A DNA stretch of 64,000 nt from Berghia stephanieae. Lineage: Eukaryota; Mollusca; Gastropoda; Nudibranchia; Aeolidiidae. Below, one piece after another: positions 11,387-22,262 of this stretch (the first letter of the stretch is position 1; each line of letters begins with the position of its first letter). A program made the position numbers and the translations under genes. The notes under the pieces were generated by a model, which was not told the origin of the DNA, searched no databases, and saw only the letters and a program-made list of their open reading frames with translations. The stretch covers positions 1,160,900-1,224,899 of the forward strand of contig CM067445.1 in assembly GCA_034508935.3 (NCBI GenBank). The letters run 5' to 3'.

Positions 11387-12207
11387 GTTCGTACCTCTAT
11401 GCAACTCTTAATCTTTTCTTTCCTATTTAAAAAAAAAAAAAATAAAGAATGATTATTCTTCTTCCTCTTCCATTTCTACTTCTATGCCTTTGCCTCCTTC
11501 CCCCCTCCTCCTTCTGTTCTCTGGACATTATCAAATAGCAACCCTTTGTCCCGTTAAAAATGAAATAATTTTGTTGGTTTTTAGATTGTTCAGCAATGCT
11601 TTTGGCATTACTTGGCCATTCTAGCACCTACCTCTCACTATTATCTACTTTCTTCAGCCATAGAAACTGGTCTTTCATAATCTATCAGTGTCTAAAACTT
11701 GGCATTTAAATTAATAAAAACACAGATTTTTGGGCTTTTTTTCTATGTTTTTGGATACTTGTCAGTGCTTTCAACACAGTCGCACTTTTTTTTTGTCAGT
11801 GGGTTTAACTTCTGTTACCTTAAATACCTAATAGTGTGTAAGTATATTATGGAAATTAAGCACTATAAGAATAAATCAATACTATTAATATTTCTTCAAC
11901 AGATGTCAAAAACTCATTGGGTGTGAAAAGTGAAAAAAAAAAAAAAAAAGAACTATTGCAGTTCTTTATGACAACATTACGACGTGCTTAAAAGGTTCTG
12001 CTTCTGTTTGGCATAGGCGTTATCAGAATAGGGAAAGGGGTCTTTAAAACATGTCACACTGTTGTTATAAATGACACTTTGTTTTCTGTTAAAGCTACTT
12101 TCACAGAATGATCCAAATTATTTCCTTTTGAAAATTATTCTGTATTTATTTGGTACGTTTGTTTCATCACCTGTTAGGACCACTCTTGAGTTGCTGTGAA
12201 CATCTCC

Positions 12208-12582
12208 CATTGAGTCATGGGTGCCAGTTTTCCGGTTCATACCGGAATTCCGGTTTCGCGAAGTCTCAAGTCAAAAACCTCCGGTTTCAGTGTTTTGAGT
12301 AAAATAACCTAATAGCATCGGTAAAAATTCGAAAACGTGATTCAGTCAGCTTTTCAGTGTATGGAGGTAGATTCGTGAAAGTTGGTTTTCAAATCAAATT
12401 AATTTCCTCATTGTGTCAATATGTTTGCTGTGTAATCATTTAATAATGGTATAAAAACGGTGATGAAATAAGAGTAAAGTTTAGGCCGCATTTTCAGGTG
12501 GAACATTTTCAGGTTTGGCAAAGTGTTGAGATTTTAGTTTCAGGTCTCAGCACTTCTTCCTGCTGGCACCCATGCATTGAGT
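12208..12582. mobile_element. hAT-type MITE with 8-bp TSD
   Basis: The 8-bp direct repeat CATTGAGT lies at 12208-12215 and 12575-12582. The 359-bp element between them starts CATGGGTGCCAG and ends with its exact inverse CTGGCACCCATG. An 8-bp duplication with short terminal inverted repeats fits hAT-type transposition. There is no coding capacity. It contains CCGGAATTCCGG-type inner palindromes near 12240. Confidence 0.85.
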
Positions 12583-12937
12583 TAAGGGATGGTGGGGGTG
12601 ACTTTGTCAGGAAGCCACAACACTGTGGATGGGGTGGAAACCTGCTACCATTGGATTATGAAGTGGTGAATAACGTGGGTGCACGATTTCCAGCTTTGTG
12701 AAATGGATATAAATCCATTTCCAGCATCTAGATCAACCCAATAATAATACTGTTTGGAAACAATAGGGTGCATATCAAAATAAATTCCATTGTTTTTTTG
12801 GGCCTAATCCACTTGCATCCATGTGAATCAAGTTATTGCTTTGATGTTGCTGACTGAATTGTGAATTCCTCCTTCCTCTTCATGTCATGTACAACTACTT
12901 CTGTTGGTTAGATAGTTGATACCATTTCATACTGTAT

Positions 12938-13475
12938 TTCTGGGTGGGGTTCCTGACCTTCCATAGTGGGCAGGGAGGCACTTACTGTGTCTTCAATCTC
13001 CCTGTATATGTTTTCCAACTTGCTTTCCGTCTTTCTGTCTTTGTCTTGGGATGAGGTTTCTTGGTTTTTGTCCAGGTCCTGACTGAGAGTGAGAGGGAAA
13101 CAGTCAAATGTATAGTTAGTTTTGGGAGATGATATTATTTTCCTTGTAAATCATCTCTCTGTTATGCACTGTATTATGTTTAATTTACTTATTATATATG
13201 ATTTGTACACATTTGAGTGTATTCTTCTTAGTGGGGAGCTGTGCTCGTGTCTGGATGAGACTTTTAGTGATCTCAAACTAAGTACTTGGATAGTGTGCTC
13301 TTGGAATCTACATCTGTTTCCTATTTGAACCAATATCCCCTTTGTCTTACCTTTTCTTGGATGCTTTAATTGTAATTCGAGAACTTTTTAATATCCCATT
13401 TTCTTCCCTTTTACTGGTGATGATATGACCTTAATGTGTTGCAAGCGCTGTAAAACCCCCAAAAACAAAAAAAAA
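12938..13475 (+). repeat. R600 dispersed repeat, copy 1
   Basis: An unclassified family. The 5' end is TGGGTGGGGTTCCTGACC. The middle has TGTAAATCATCTCTCTGTTA and GGATGAGACTTTTAG. The 3' end has a hairpin-forming block ACTGGTGATGATATGACC...TTGCAAGCGCTGTAAAACCC followed by A-rich sequence. The other copies are at 16, 18.8, 19.5, 20.7, 24.6, 24.7 and 25.0 kb. Confidence 0.82.
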
Positions 13476-13569
13476 CACATGCTGTATTTGATACTGTTTT
13501 GATAATCTTGATATTATTATATTTGTAGTTCTTTAATAAAATGTCCTATCATTTTCATCTCTTTTTCAG

Positions 13570-13903
13570 GTCAGCATTTTTCTTCTTCTGTAGTGAAGAG
13601 CGACCTGCTGTCCGACAGATTAACCCAAGTATGGGCGTTGCTGATGTCGCCAAAGAACTGGGCAAACGATGGGAAAAATGTTGCAACAAGGAAAAGTTTG
13701 AGGCCCAGGCTCAAGGAGATAAATTGAGATACGAGAGAGAAATTACAGCGTACAGAAATGGAACGTATGTACCTGGTATGGCTGTCGTCGCTGCTGCTGC
13801 TGCTGCTGCTTCGAATGTGTGCGAGTCCGATTCCCCCAAGAAAGCAAAGATGGAACACGAACATGAGGATGATGAAGATGAGGAGGAGGAGGAAGAAGAT
13901 TAG
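13570..13903 (+). CDS. HMGB: HMGB1/2-like protein, coding exon 3 (box B, Ala run, acidic tail)
   Basis: Encodes residues 104-213. The acceptor TCTCTTTTTCAG ends at 13569 and the first G completes Leu103. Box B starts SAFFFFCSEERPAVRQINPS: F107 matches the intercalating Phe103 of HMGB1 and C110 its Cys106. Box B has the conserved DVAKELGKRW and RYEREITAYR helices. After YVPGM comes an alanine run (AVVAAAAAAA, a GCT repeat), then SPKKAKM and an acidic tail EDDEDEEEEEED ending at TAG 13901. The tail is shorter than the ~30 acidic residues of vertebrate HMGB1. All of box B and the tail are on one exon. The exon sizes 156+152+334 give exactly 214 codons including the stop. Confidence 0.94.
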
Positions 13904-13911
13904 TCTGATGA

Positions 13912-14017
<106 letters not shown>

Positions 14018-15354
14018 GTTTGTTTTTTTGTTATGAACAATTGCTGTAAATATTCTCATTTTTATTCTTTAGCCATTTGTAAATACCTCAGTTTATCATT
14101 TTGAAAGTCATTGCCTGATGTTACAAACACATCTTGTAGTAGATTCTATTCCTATACAGGAAGTGAGGGGCTGTTTGTTTTGGAACTTAAATGAGTCAAG
14201 GTTGTCTGTTCCTGGGATTCTAGATTTTATGGATTGATATTTTGTTCTTGTAAACATGTTTTAAAAAGATATGTTCTTGTCATTCAGATTCAATGAGATA
14301 TTGTTTTTAAGGTATGTTTGATTGACAAAAAGGGGGAAAAAATATGTTAAAATTTGTTTTTAGAAGCATAAATGAGTGCTTGTATAATTATTTATATTTG
14401 TTTAATTAAATTGATTCACAAGACTGTTTATATTACAAGCTATGCATGGTAAGCAAATTCTATTCAAACTTTTGACATAATCTATCTTTCTAGAACTTCC
14501 TCTCATTCTTTGTTCTCTCAATAACAAATTGATCTTGTTTGGGTCAAAGAAACAATTGATCTTTAACATCGAGTACATCTGTAAGTTATAGGAATGGTAT
14601 GAAACCTGTGGATATAATCCATTCAATGGTAACAATACTGCCATTCAAACGAAACGTGATGGATGTATCGTATCTACTGCACTTTTTACCAAATGAAAAC
14701 ATGAAAAATACTCCACATCTTGTACTTTGGGATATTCATTTATTGGGGGTTTCCCTCTCGGGGGGGGGAAAACACAAGTTTGTACTGCAGAATTTGCTGC
14801 CCTGTCTTTGGCACAAGATGGACGTTGATATAAATCGTGTACTTGAAGAAACTTGAAAATCAAGGTTTTGTAAGATGTTCTGTTCAGGCTTGGATATAAC
14901 AGTGTATTATTGGTTGTTCATTTCAACAAATCTTTTGTTTTGTTTTTGTTTTTGTTTTTGTTTTTTTTTTAAATTATTATTATTTTGTTGTTATTTGTAA
15001 GGGTGTATTGATTAGCATTTGTTGAATTAATGGACCAGACTCGATGAATCTCCTTTTTTACAATCCACAATTATTGAAATAATAACTTTAGAGAAGAAGA
15101 AGAAAAAACTTTGATTGGTGCACATAGAAATAATAGCAGAGCTGCCAGCTGTCTTCATAAAATCAGAACTGTCCCAATTTGGCAATCTAGGAAAAAAACA
15201 AAACAAAAACGGGATTGTTTGTTTTTATGTATGGAAATGCATGCTTCATTTGACCAGCAATTTAAAACGGAACAGAAAAGGCTCTAAATCTAGATTAGAT
15301 TATCTAATTGCCCAAACATGCAACTGTTTTGGGTCATGGCGTTTTAGATAGTTT

Positions 15355-15535
15355 GTGCTTTGCTAAGAAACTCACAACTTTGCCGTCTGGAAATAAAACG
15401 GACCAACACACAAAACTAGTGTAACCATGAACTTTTATAAACTGGTTAATACAGTTTCATCAGAATTACTCATAAACGCGGATGGCAAAAAAACAACACG
15501 GACCTGAGTGATGTCAGCGTTAAGGTTTCCCATTT
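15355..15535 (+). repeat. R190 dispersed repeat, plus copy
   Basis: This segment (landmarks AACGGACCA, CACACAAAACT, ATTACTCATAAACGCGGATG) is about 80% matched by the reverse complement of 39303-39485. No terminal repeats were identified; the family is unknown. Confidence 0.75.
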
Positions 15536-15773
15536 TAGCTCTTTGAAAAGTTGGCGAATATGTAATACTTAGTACCCTTGATATTGCGGTAATTTTTGCT
15601 ACGTACGAATTTGAAACAGTGTAAATTATATTTAGTTTTTATACATTTTGTACCGTGAAGAAATCATGAAATCCTTTGGTTAGGTCTTGTCCTGTCATTG
15701 TTGAAAGCATCATTACAGTTTCATTCATCTTGTTGTTCATACATATACTACACATGACCAAAATGTTTTTAAG

Positions 15774-15800
15774 AATAAATATTGCTGAATGAACTTGTGT
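15774..15800 (+). terminator. Candidate poly(A) signal of HMGB
   Basis: AATAAA at 15774-15779 is followed 15-20 bases later by a GT-rich element, ACTTGTGTGTTATTTC, the usual downstream element for cleavage. Confidence 0.5.
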
Positions 15801-15969
15801 GTTATTTCTACCTGTCTTTGGGTGATTAATTATACTATAGCTTATCTGCTACTCATGCCATCGTGCATGTATTCAGAGGTCTGATAATGATAACCAGACA
15901 CAATTAGGGGCTTGATTGTTATAATGGACAATATTTTACGTTTGTTTGAGAATATTTCCATTACAACAA

Positions 15970-16456
15970 TGAGCCTGGGTGGGGTTCCCCTACCTCTCAT
16001 TGTAGGCAGGGAGGTACTTACTGTGTCTTCTGTCCCCCCCTATATCTGTTTTCAAACTTGCTTTCTGTCTTTGTCCTGGCCCTGGCCGGATATCCTGGCT
16101 GAGAGGGGAAACAGTCAAATGTATAGCTAGTTTTGCTGGGTGGGGTTCCTGACCTCCCATAGTGGGCTGTCTTCTATCCCCCTAAATCCGTTTTCCATCG
16201 TGCTTTGTGTCTTGGAATAAGATTACTTGATTTTGTCCAGGCCCTGGCCGGATATCCTAGCTGGGAGGGAAACAGTCAAATGGATTGTTATGAGTTTTGG
16301 GGTATGATATTTTTTGTCTTGTAAATCATCTCTCTGTTATGCACTGTATTGTTTTGTTTACATGCTATGTATGATTTGTAAACATTTGATTGTATTCCTC
16401 TTAGTGGGGATCTATGCTTGTGTCTGGATGAGACTTTTAGGTGATCTCAAACTAAG
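15970..16456 (+). repeat. R600 copy 2, partial
   Basis: It has the same 5' start as copy 1, then restarts at 16138 with a second GGGTGGGGTTCCTGACC, so it looks like two overlapping 5' ends. It is cut off at CTAAGTA by the pogo-type MITE. Confidence 0.78.
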
Positions 16457-17058
16457 TACAGTGCAACCTCGATATAACGACATCGTCGGGACCGGGAAAA
16501 CGTGTCGTTATAGAGGGATGTCGTTACAGAGAGGTTTCCTATGTGTGTATATCAGATGTTTTGGGTCTTGTGTAGTGAATGTATACTTTTTCATTTTCCC
16601 TCTGTAGTTTATCCAGGCTTGGGACCGGCAATGAATGGAGAGTGGACAAAGGATTTATAAACAGTCCAGTGTTGACCTGTCACAGGCATTCATTGGGTGA
16701 AAGGCGAGCCTTCTGATTGGCTGCGGTGTTGTACAAATGTGACTATTCATTGGCTGAAAAAGAAGCGTTTTCATTGGCTACAATAAGAACTAGCTCTGGG
16801 CTTATTACGAGTAGACAACAAACATAGAATGGAAGATACCACTTGTAATAGTTACGAACAGTTTCATGGTAGACAAACACCTTCAAGGTTTGTCGGACCA
16901 GAAATGTCGTTATACAGGGGTTTTGCTGAAATGTACGTCGCTATAGAGGGGTTTTTATTACTAATGATATATAGTAAAATAAAATGGGACCTGAGTACCA
17001 TGTCGTTATACAGGGAATGTCGCTATAACGGATGTCGTTACATCGGGGTTGCACTGTA
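16457..17058. mobile_element. pogo/Tigger-type MITE with TA duplication
   Basis: A 598-bp element flanked by TA (16457-16458 and 17057-17058). The ends are CAGTGCAACCTCGATATAAC and the inverse of CAGTGCAACCCCGATGTAAC, typical of pogo/Tigger termini. The motif TGTCGYTATASAGGG recurs several times near each end, as expected of subterminal transposase sites. There is no transposase. A short unit with CATTGGCTG and GATTGGCTG lies in the middle. Confidence 0.88.
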
Positions 17059-17174
17059 CGCTGCAGTGATGCCAAAACTGCGGTCTGGAGCAAAATATTC
17101 CGGGCTCCGAGTCCGAGCAACTTCCGTCAAATTCCGGTGAGGTCAATTTGTTCCAAGGATACCCTTCCCCCCCT

Positions 17175-17340
17175 TCCAACCACCACATCATCATTGCCCC
17201 TAGTATTACACAACCATCATCACTACCACTATTACTTACTGCAACCACCACCACATCATCATCACTACCACTACTACAACAACCATCAGCATCAGTACTA
17301 CTACCACAACCACCATCACCATTACAACCACCAGGGCTGA
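17175..17340 (+). repeat. ACC/ATC/ACT triplet array 1
   Basis: Imperfect triplets such as CACCACATCATCATC and ACTACTACAACC. The histidine/threonine-rich frames across it are artefacts. Confidence 0.85.
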
Positions 17341-17397
17341 GAATCTTCCGCCTAAATGGTGGTTTATCTCCGCCCATCACCATCACTATTCCGCCTA

Positions 17398-18114
17398 TTA
17401 ACCCATAGAGGCCCGCTTCCCCTGGAGTCGCCCGCGACTGTTGAGGCCCGCATCGCCTGTCATCGCCCGCGGCCCCCGAGAAAAAACGGATCATGTTTAC
17501 TTTGTTATTGCAACGGATCACTTCGTTTTATTCTAAACCGGAAACATCGTAAACGTAATGCGATCGTTCTATTTCCTTTTCCTTTTTACCGCACGTTTAT
17601 ATCGTTGATAGCATGTGAGTAATCGAATTCAGAAAAATGGCATTCCCGTACCTCACGAGTTTACTGCGTGGCGCTAGAAATGATGTTTTGGAGAGTGGTG
17701 TAGACAATGAAGAGGATTTTGGAAATGAAAGCGATATCGAACTAGAAAGAGAAGATGTAAACGATGGTGGAGATGGACAAGACGAGGCGTTAGCACCCGA
17801 TCAAGGTGATTCGGACACTGAATCGGAGTCCGAGATTGACGAAAATGACGGGAATGGGGGTGCGGGGAACGAGTTTTTTTTTTTTAATATTTTTTTTCCC
17901 CAATTTATTGAAATCAAAACATGTCATGTTATATATCACTCGAAAGCAAATTTATCTGGCTATAAAAAGGAATTAAAATTATAATTTTATGTCATTTGGT
18001 TCTCGTTTAATAATTTTTTAACTTTGTGTTGGTATTTTTTTGTTAAGAGTTATGCCCCTTACACTGGGCCTCAGGGGAATTTTTTTTAGTAAACACCGGG
18101 CCTCTATGGGTTAA
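17398..18114 (+). mobile_element. piggyBac-type deletion derivative with TTAA ends
   Basis: TTAA at 17398-17401 and 18111-18114 flank a 709-bp element. Its ends are CCCATAGAGGCCCG and the exact inverse CGGGCCTCTATGGG. A subterminal TTCCCCTG is also inverted at the two ends. TTAA duplication with C-starting inverted repeats is the piggyBac signature. Its internal frame is listed separately. Confidence 0.9.
17637..17984 (+). pseudogene. piggyBac transposase N-terminal remnant
   Basis: A 115-codon frame starts MAFPYLTSLLRGARNDVLES and continues with an acidic, serine- and aspartate-rich stretch (EDFGNESDIELE, DSDTESESEIDENDG). Acidic N-terminal regions of this type are common in piggyBac transposases. 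The coding part ends in a T-rich run (about 17874-17900), beyond which no DDD catalytic core is present, so most of the gene was lost by internal deletion. The assignment rests on the element's termini and composition, not on a conserved domain. Confidence 0.6.
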
Positions 18115-18117
18115 AAA

Positions 18118-18560
18118 GGCTCACCACAACCACTACATCAACATCCCTATCACCACTACTTTTACAACCACCACCTGTACTACAACAACCATCACATCAT
18201 CATTCCTATCACCATTACTACTACAACCACCACATCGTCATCCCTCCCACCACCACCACCACATCATCATCCGCACCGCTACCACCTACAACAACTACCA
18301 TCACATCATCATCCCTACCACCACTACTACAACAACCACCACCACATCATCATTTCTACTACCAATACAAATACATCCTCCACCACCACATACCAAGTAT
18401 TACTACTACAACCACCCCACATCATCCCTACCACAACTATTACAACCACCACCACACCATCATTCCCAACAGCTCTACAGCTACAACCACCATATCATCA
18501 TCCCTATCACGACCCTACTACAACCACCACCACATCATCATCCCTACCGCCATCTTTTCT
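18118..18560 (+). repeat. ACC/ATC triplet array 2
   Basis: Imperfect ACC, ATC and ACT triplets directly beside the right TTAA of the piggyBac-type element. Confidence 0.85.
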
Positions 18561-18574
18561 TACTACTACTACAA

Positions 18575-18765
18575 TATGGTGTAATTACACTCTCAACTTT
18601 TGAAATTCCTCCAAGTGGTGTCAGAAATTATTGCGAGACACATTTTTGATTGCATCTCAATAAATTTTTTATGAAATTCAAATTTATACGTCATCGTCGC
18701 ATAGATAGGTCTTGAACTCCATTTTTGTGACCAGTCATTCTCACCCCTGAACCATCATGACATCA
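18575..18765 (+). repeat. Duplicated spacer block a (copy 1)
   Basis: A ~190-bp unique-looking block (TTTTGAAATTCCTCCAAGTG ... GACCAGTCATTCTCACC) recurs at 22067-22262. Both copies are set between triplet arrays. Confidence 0.8.
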
Positions 18766-18821
18766 TCACCATCTCTACCACAACTACCACCACTACGTCA
18801 GCAACTATCACATCATCATCC

Positions 18822-19365
18822 TGGGTGGGGATCCTGACCTCCCATTGTGGGCAGGGAGGTACATGCTGTGTCTTCTATCCCCCCATACCCTTTTTCCAAT
18901 TGTTTCCTGTCATTGTCTTGGAATGAGATTACTTATTTTGTCCTGACCCTGGCCGGAGTTCCTTGGCTGGGAGGGAAACAGTCGAATGTATAGTTATAAT
19001 TTTGGGAGATGATATTTTTTTCCTTGTAAATCATCTCTCCGTTATGCATTGTATTATGTTTAGTTTACATATTATATTATATGATTGGTAAACATTTGAG
19101 TGTATTCCTCTTAGTTGGGACCTGTGCTTGTGTCTGGATGAGACTTTTAGGTGATCCCAGACTAAGTACATTGATCGTATGCTCTTGGAATCTACATCTG
19201 ATCCCTATTTGTTTCCAGTTCCCCTTTGTCTTCCTTTCTCTTGGGTGCTTTAATTGTAATTCTAGAACTTTCTACTATCCCATTTTCTTCCTTTTTACTG
19301 GCGCTGATATAACCTAAATGTGTTGCAAGCGCCGTAAAACCCTTAAAAACAAAACAAAACAAAAC
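18822..19365 (+). repeat. R600 copy 3
   Basis: Nearly full length, from GGGTGGGGATCCTGACC to the GGCGCTGATATAACC...GCAAGCGCCGTAAAACCC hairpin and an AAAAC-rich tail. Confidence 0.83.
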
Positions 19366-19464
19366 ATCATCATCAGTAACACCATCTCCACAACCACATC
19401 ACTGCCCTCACTGTAATCAGTACCACCTCTAGTGCAAGCACCACTATCACATCATCTTCCTGGT

Positions 19465-19865
19465 GGGATCTTTTGACTTGCATAGATCAGGGTTGCTTTC
19501 TGCCTTTGTCTTGGCTTGATCCTTTTCCTGGCCGGATTCATTGGCACGGAGGGAAACAATTAAATGTATAGTCGTTTTTGGGAGATGATATGTTTGTCCT
19601 CGTATATCATCTCTCTTTTGTGTGACGTTTGATTTGTTCTAAATTTTGTATTTCTCTCATAAGGATTCTGTGCTTGTGTCTTGGTGAGACTTTTAGGTGA
19701 CCTCAAACTAACTACATTGATAGTTTGATCTTGGAGCCCGTTTGTGAGCGTTATTTGAACCAGTCACTTTTTCTCCGGTGCTTTTGATCTTACTTAAATC
19801 TATATTTTTTTTACAGCCCCATATATATTTTAAGTGGCGCTGAAATGACCTACAAACATACACAC
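19465..19865 (+). repeat. R600 copy 4, diverged
   Basis: Keeps TTGGGAGATGATATGTTTGT, ATCATCTCTC and TGGTGAGACTTTTAGGTGA, and ends in GTGGCGCTGAAATGACC. It is much more diverged than its neighbours, so probably older. Confidence 0.65.
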
Positions 19866-19876
19866 GTGCACACAAA

Positions 19877-20086
19877 AATCAATAATGTTCCCTCAGTTCT
19901 TAAGTCTCGTTAATTTTTCACTTTCATTTTTCTGTACTCATCACTACATTCACTTTGAGTATAATATATATATATATATATATATATATCTCTTTATCTC
20001 ATCTATATTATTATTCTCTTCTCTCTCTCTTCTCTCTCTCTTCTCTCTCTCTCCCTTTCTCTCTCTTTTCTCTCTCCCTTCTCTCT

Positions 20087-20133
<47 letters not shown>

Positions 20134-20213
20134 CACACCACAAATCAGTAAAGTGCACCCAGTTCTTTAGCTTCGATAAGTTTTCACTTTTCATCGTCAT
20201 GTACTTAACAATG

Positions 20214-20249
<36 letters not shown>

Positions 20250-20580
20250 CAAATCAGTAAAGTGCACCCAGTTCTTTAGCCTCAATAAATTTTAAATTTT
20301 CATCTTCATGTACTCAACAATGACACACACACACACACACACACTACACACACACACACACACAACATACATACATACACACACAAACACACACACACAC
20401 AGAGGATTCAATTAAAACGTTAATTTCCTGGCAATTGCCAACATGAAACATACGTTAACTTAATATTTACGATTAACAAATAAGCACATACCACCTAACA
20501 ATAAAGTTCACTCAGTACTTTTAACCTCGGTTAGTTTTGCACTTCAATCTCTCTGTACCTATCACTATATTCACTTTGAG

Positions 20581-20582
<2 letters not shown>
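19877..20582 (+). repeat. Four ~80-bp units separated by microsatellites
   Basis: Similar units (ATCAGTAAAGTGCACCCAGT...TTCATGTACT) start near 19877, 20143, 20249 and 20498. Between them lie (AT)n at 19963-19990, CT-rich tracts at 20013-20130, and (CA)n at 20216-20248 and 20324-20402. Confidence 0.75.
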
Positions 20583-20659
<77 letters not shown>

Positions 20660-20698
20660 CCTCTCTCCTCACTCTCTCTTCTCTCTCTCACTCACTCA

Positions 20699-20731
<33 letters not shown>
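20583..20731 (+). repeat. (TC)n followed by (CA)n
   Basis: A near-perfect TC run to about 20690, then ACTCACTCACC and a CA run. It abuts the next R600 copy. Confidence 0.93.
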
Positions 20732-20732
<1 letters not shown>

Positions 20733-20734
20733 AC

Positions 20735-21235
20735 CTGAGTGGGGTTCCTGACCTCCCATAGTGGGCAAGGGGGTACATACTATGTCTTCTATCCCCTGAT
20801 ATCTGTTTTCCAACATGCTTTCTGTCTTTGTCTTGGAATGAGATTACTTGGTTTTTTCCTGGCCCTGGCCAGAGTCCTAACTGGAAGGGAAACAGTCAAA
20901 TGCACAGTTATTGTTTTGGGAGATGATATTTTTTTCCTTGTAAATCATCTCTCTGTTATGTATTATTATATTTGTTATTTTGAATGTATAATGTAAGCAT
21001 TTGAGTGTATTCCTCTTTGTGCCTGGATGAGACTTATAGGTGATCTCAAACTAAGTACATTGGTGGGATTTGGAATCTACATCTGATCCCTTTTTGTTCC
21101 GTTCCCCTGTGTCTTACTTTTTCTTGTTTTAATGTAATTCTATAACTTTACTTCCCATTTTCTTCTTTTTACTGGCGCTGATATGACCTTAATGTGTTGC
21201 AAGCGCCGTAAACCCTTAAAACAAACAACCCAAAC
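20735..21235 (+). repeat. R600 copy 5
   Basis: From GTGGGGTTCCTGACCTCCC to the GGCGCTGATATGACC...GCAAGCGCCGTAAACCC hairpin; the A-rich tail runs into CA repeats. Confidence 0.82.
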
Positions 21236-21349
21236 ACACACACACAAATACACAATATCTTTCCTTCTGTCAGGCAAACCTAAATCTATAAAATGGATCA
21301 TATCCTTTTCACATCAGCAATCATTCTCTCTTTTCACGTTCAAGTACAC

Positions 21350-21700
21350 ACCTTATCACCACCACCACCACCACACATCATCATCCACCACACCACCACC
21401 ACCACCACTATCATCATCTATCATCACATCATCATCACTGCCACTACTACTGCAACCACCACCATCATTTCATGAAGCACCACCATTACCACAACCACCT
21501 CCACCACACCATCATCATCATTGCCACCACCACTACGACATCATCACAACTCTATCACCATTAAAAAAACATCTTTACCAACACTACTACAACCTCCTTC
21601 AACACAACAATATCACCACCACCACTTCTGCAACCACCACAACCACATACATTATAATTACTGCCGCCACTACAACAGCCACCATCATATCATCATTACC
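21350..21700 (+). repeat. ACC/ATC/ACT triplet array 3
   Basis: Dense CACCACCACCACC and CATCATCATC interspersed with ACTACTACAACC. No stable coding frame. Confidence 0.88.
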
Positions 21701-21744
21701 ACCACACCTACCATTCATTTTAATATTTTATACGTCATAAATTG

Positions 21745-21905
21745 GTTTTGGAACTTTACTTGATTTGAAACAAGGGTATTAGGATGATTATAGATCTCAA
21801 TAGATTATATTTTGTTTGCAGAAATTCCTGTTTAAGCATTGAAATTGATCGGAATTGTTTCTGAAATTTACGTGGGCCAAATTTTAAGCTGGCGTCTCTG
21901 GTCAA
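21745..21905 (+). repeat. Duplicated spacer block b (copy 1)
   Basis: Landmarks GGTTTTGGAACTTTACTTGA and GCTGGCGTCTCTGG recur in diverged form at 24313-24560. It is another non-array block carried along with the arrays. Confidence 0.65.
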
Positions 21906-21961
21906 CTTGAAACAATGGGATGTGGGCATTAGTGAATCTGTGAATACAGGAGATGTATGTG

Positions 21962-22066
21962 GCGACTACTACTACTACTACAACCATCATCACATCATCA
22001 TCCTTACCACAACTACTACAACCACCACCACATCATTATCGCTACCACTACCATTACTACAACCAC
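21962..22066 (+). repeat. Triplet array 4
   Basis: CTACTACTACAACCATCATC-type triplets between spacer blocks b and a. Confidence 0.85.
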
Positions 22067-22262
22067 CATGTTATAATTACACTTTCAGTTTTTGAAATTC
22101 CTCCGAGTGATGTCAGAAATTGCTGGGAGACACATTTTGGATTGCATCACAATAACTTTTAATGAAATTTAAATTTATAGGTTATTTTTGCATGGATGGT
22201 TCTTGATCTAAGCGATGAAAAATTTCCTCCTTTTTAGTGACCAGTCATTCTCACCCTGAACC
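22067..22262 (+). repeat. Duplicated spacer block a (copy 2)
   Basis: Second copy of the block at 18575-18765, with the same TTTTGAAATTCCTCC and GACCAGTCATTCTCACC landmarks. Confidence 0.8.

Larger units (their letters stand above)
11387..13569 (+). other. HMGB intron between coding exons 2 and 3
   Basis: Bounded by GTTCGT and TTTTTCAG. It contains a hAT-type MITE (12208-12582) and one R600 copy (12938-13475). The first 800 bases show nothing recognisable. Confidence 0.85.

Noticed and set aside
11387-11411. Extending HMGB exon 2 to the stop at 11409
   Set aside because: It would end the protein after [11 protein letters not shown] without box B; the GT at 11387 gives a perfect in-frame join to box B.
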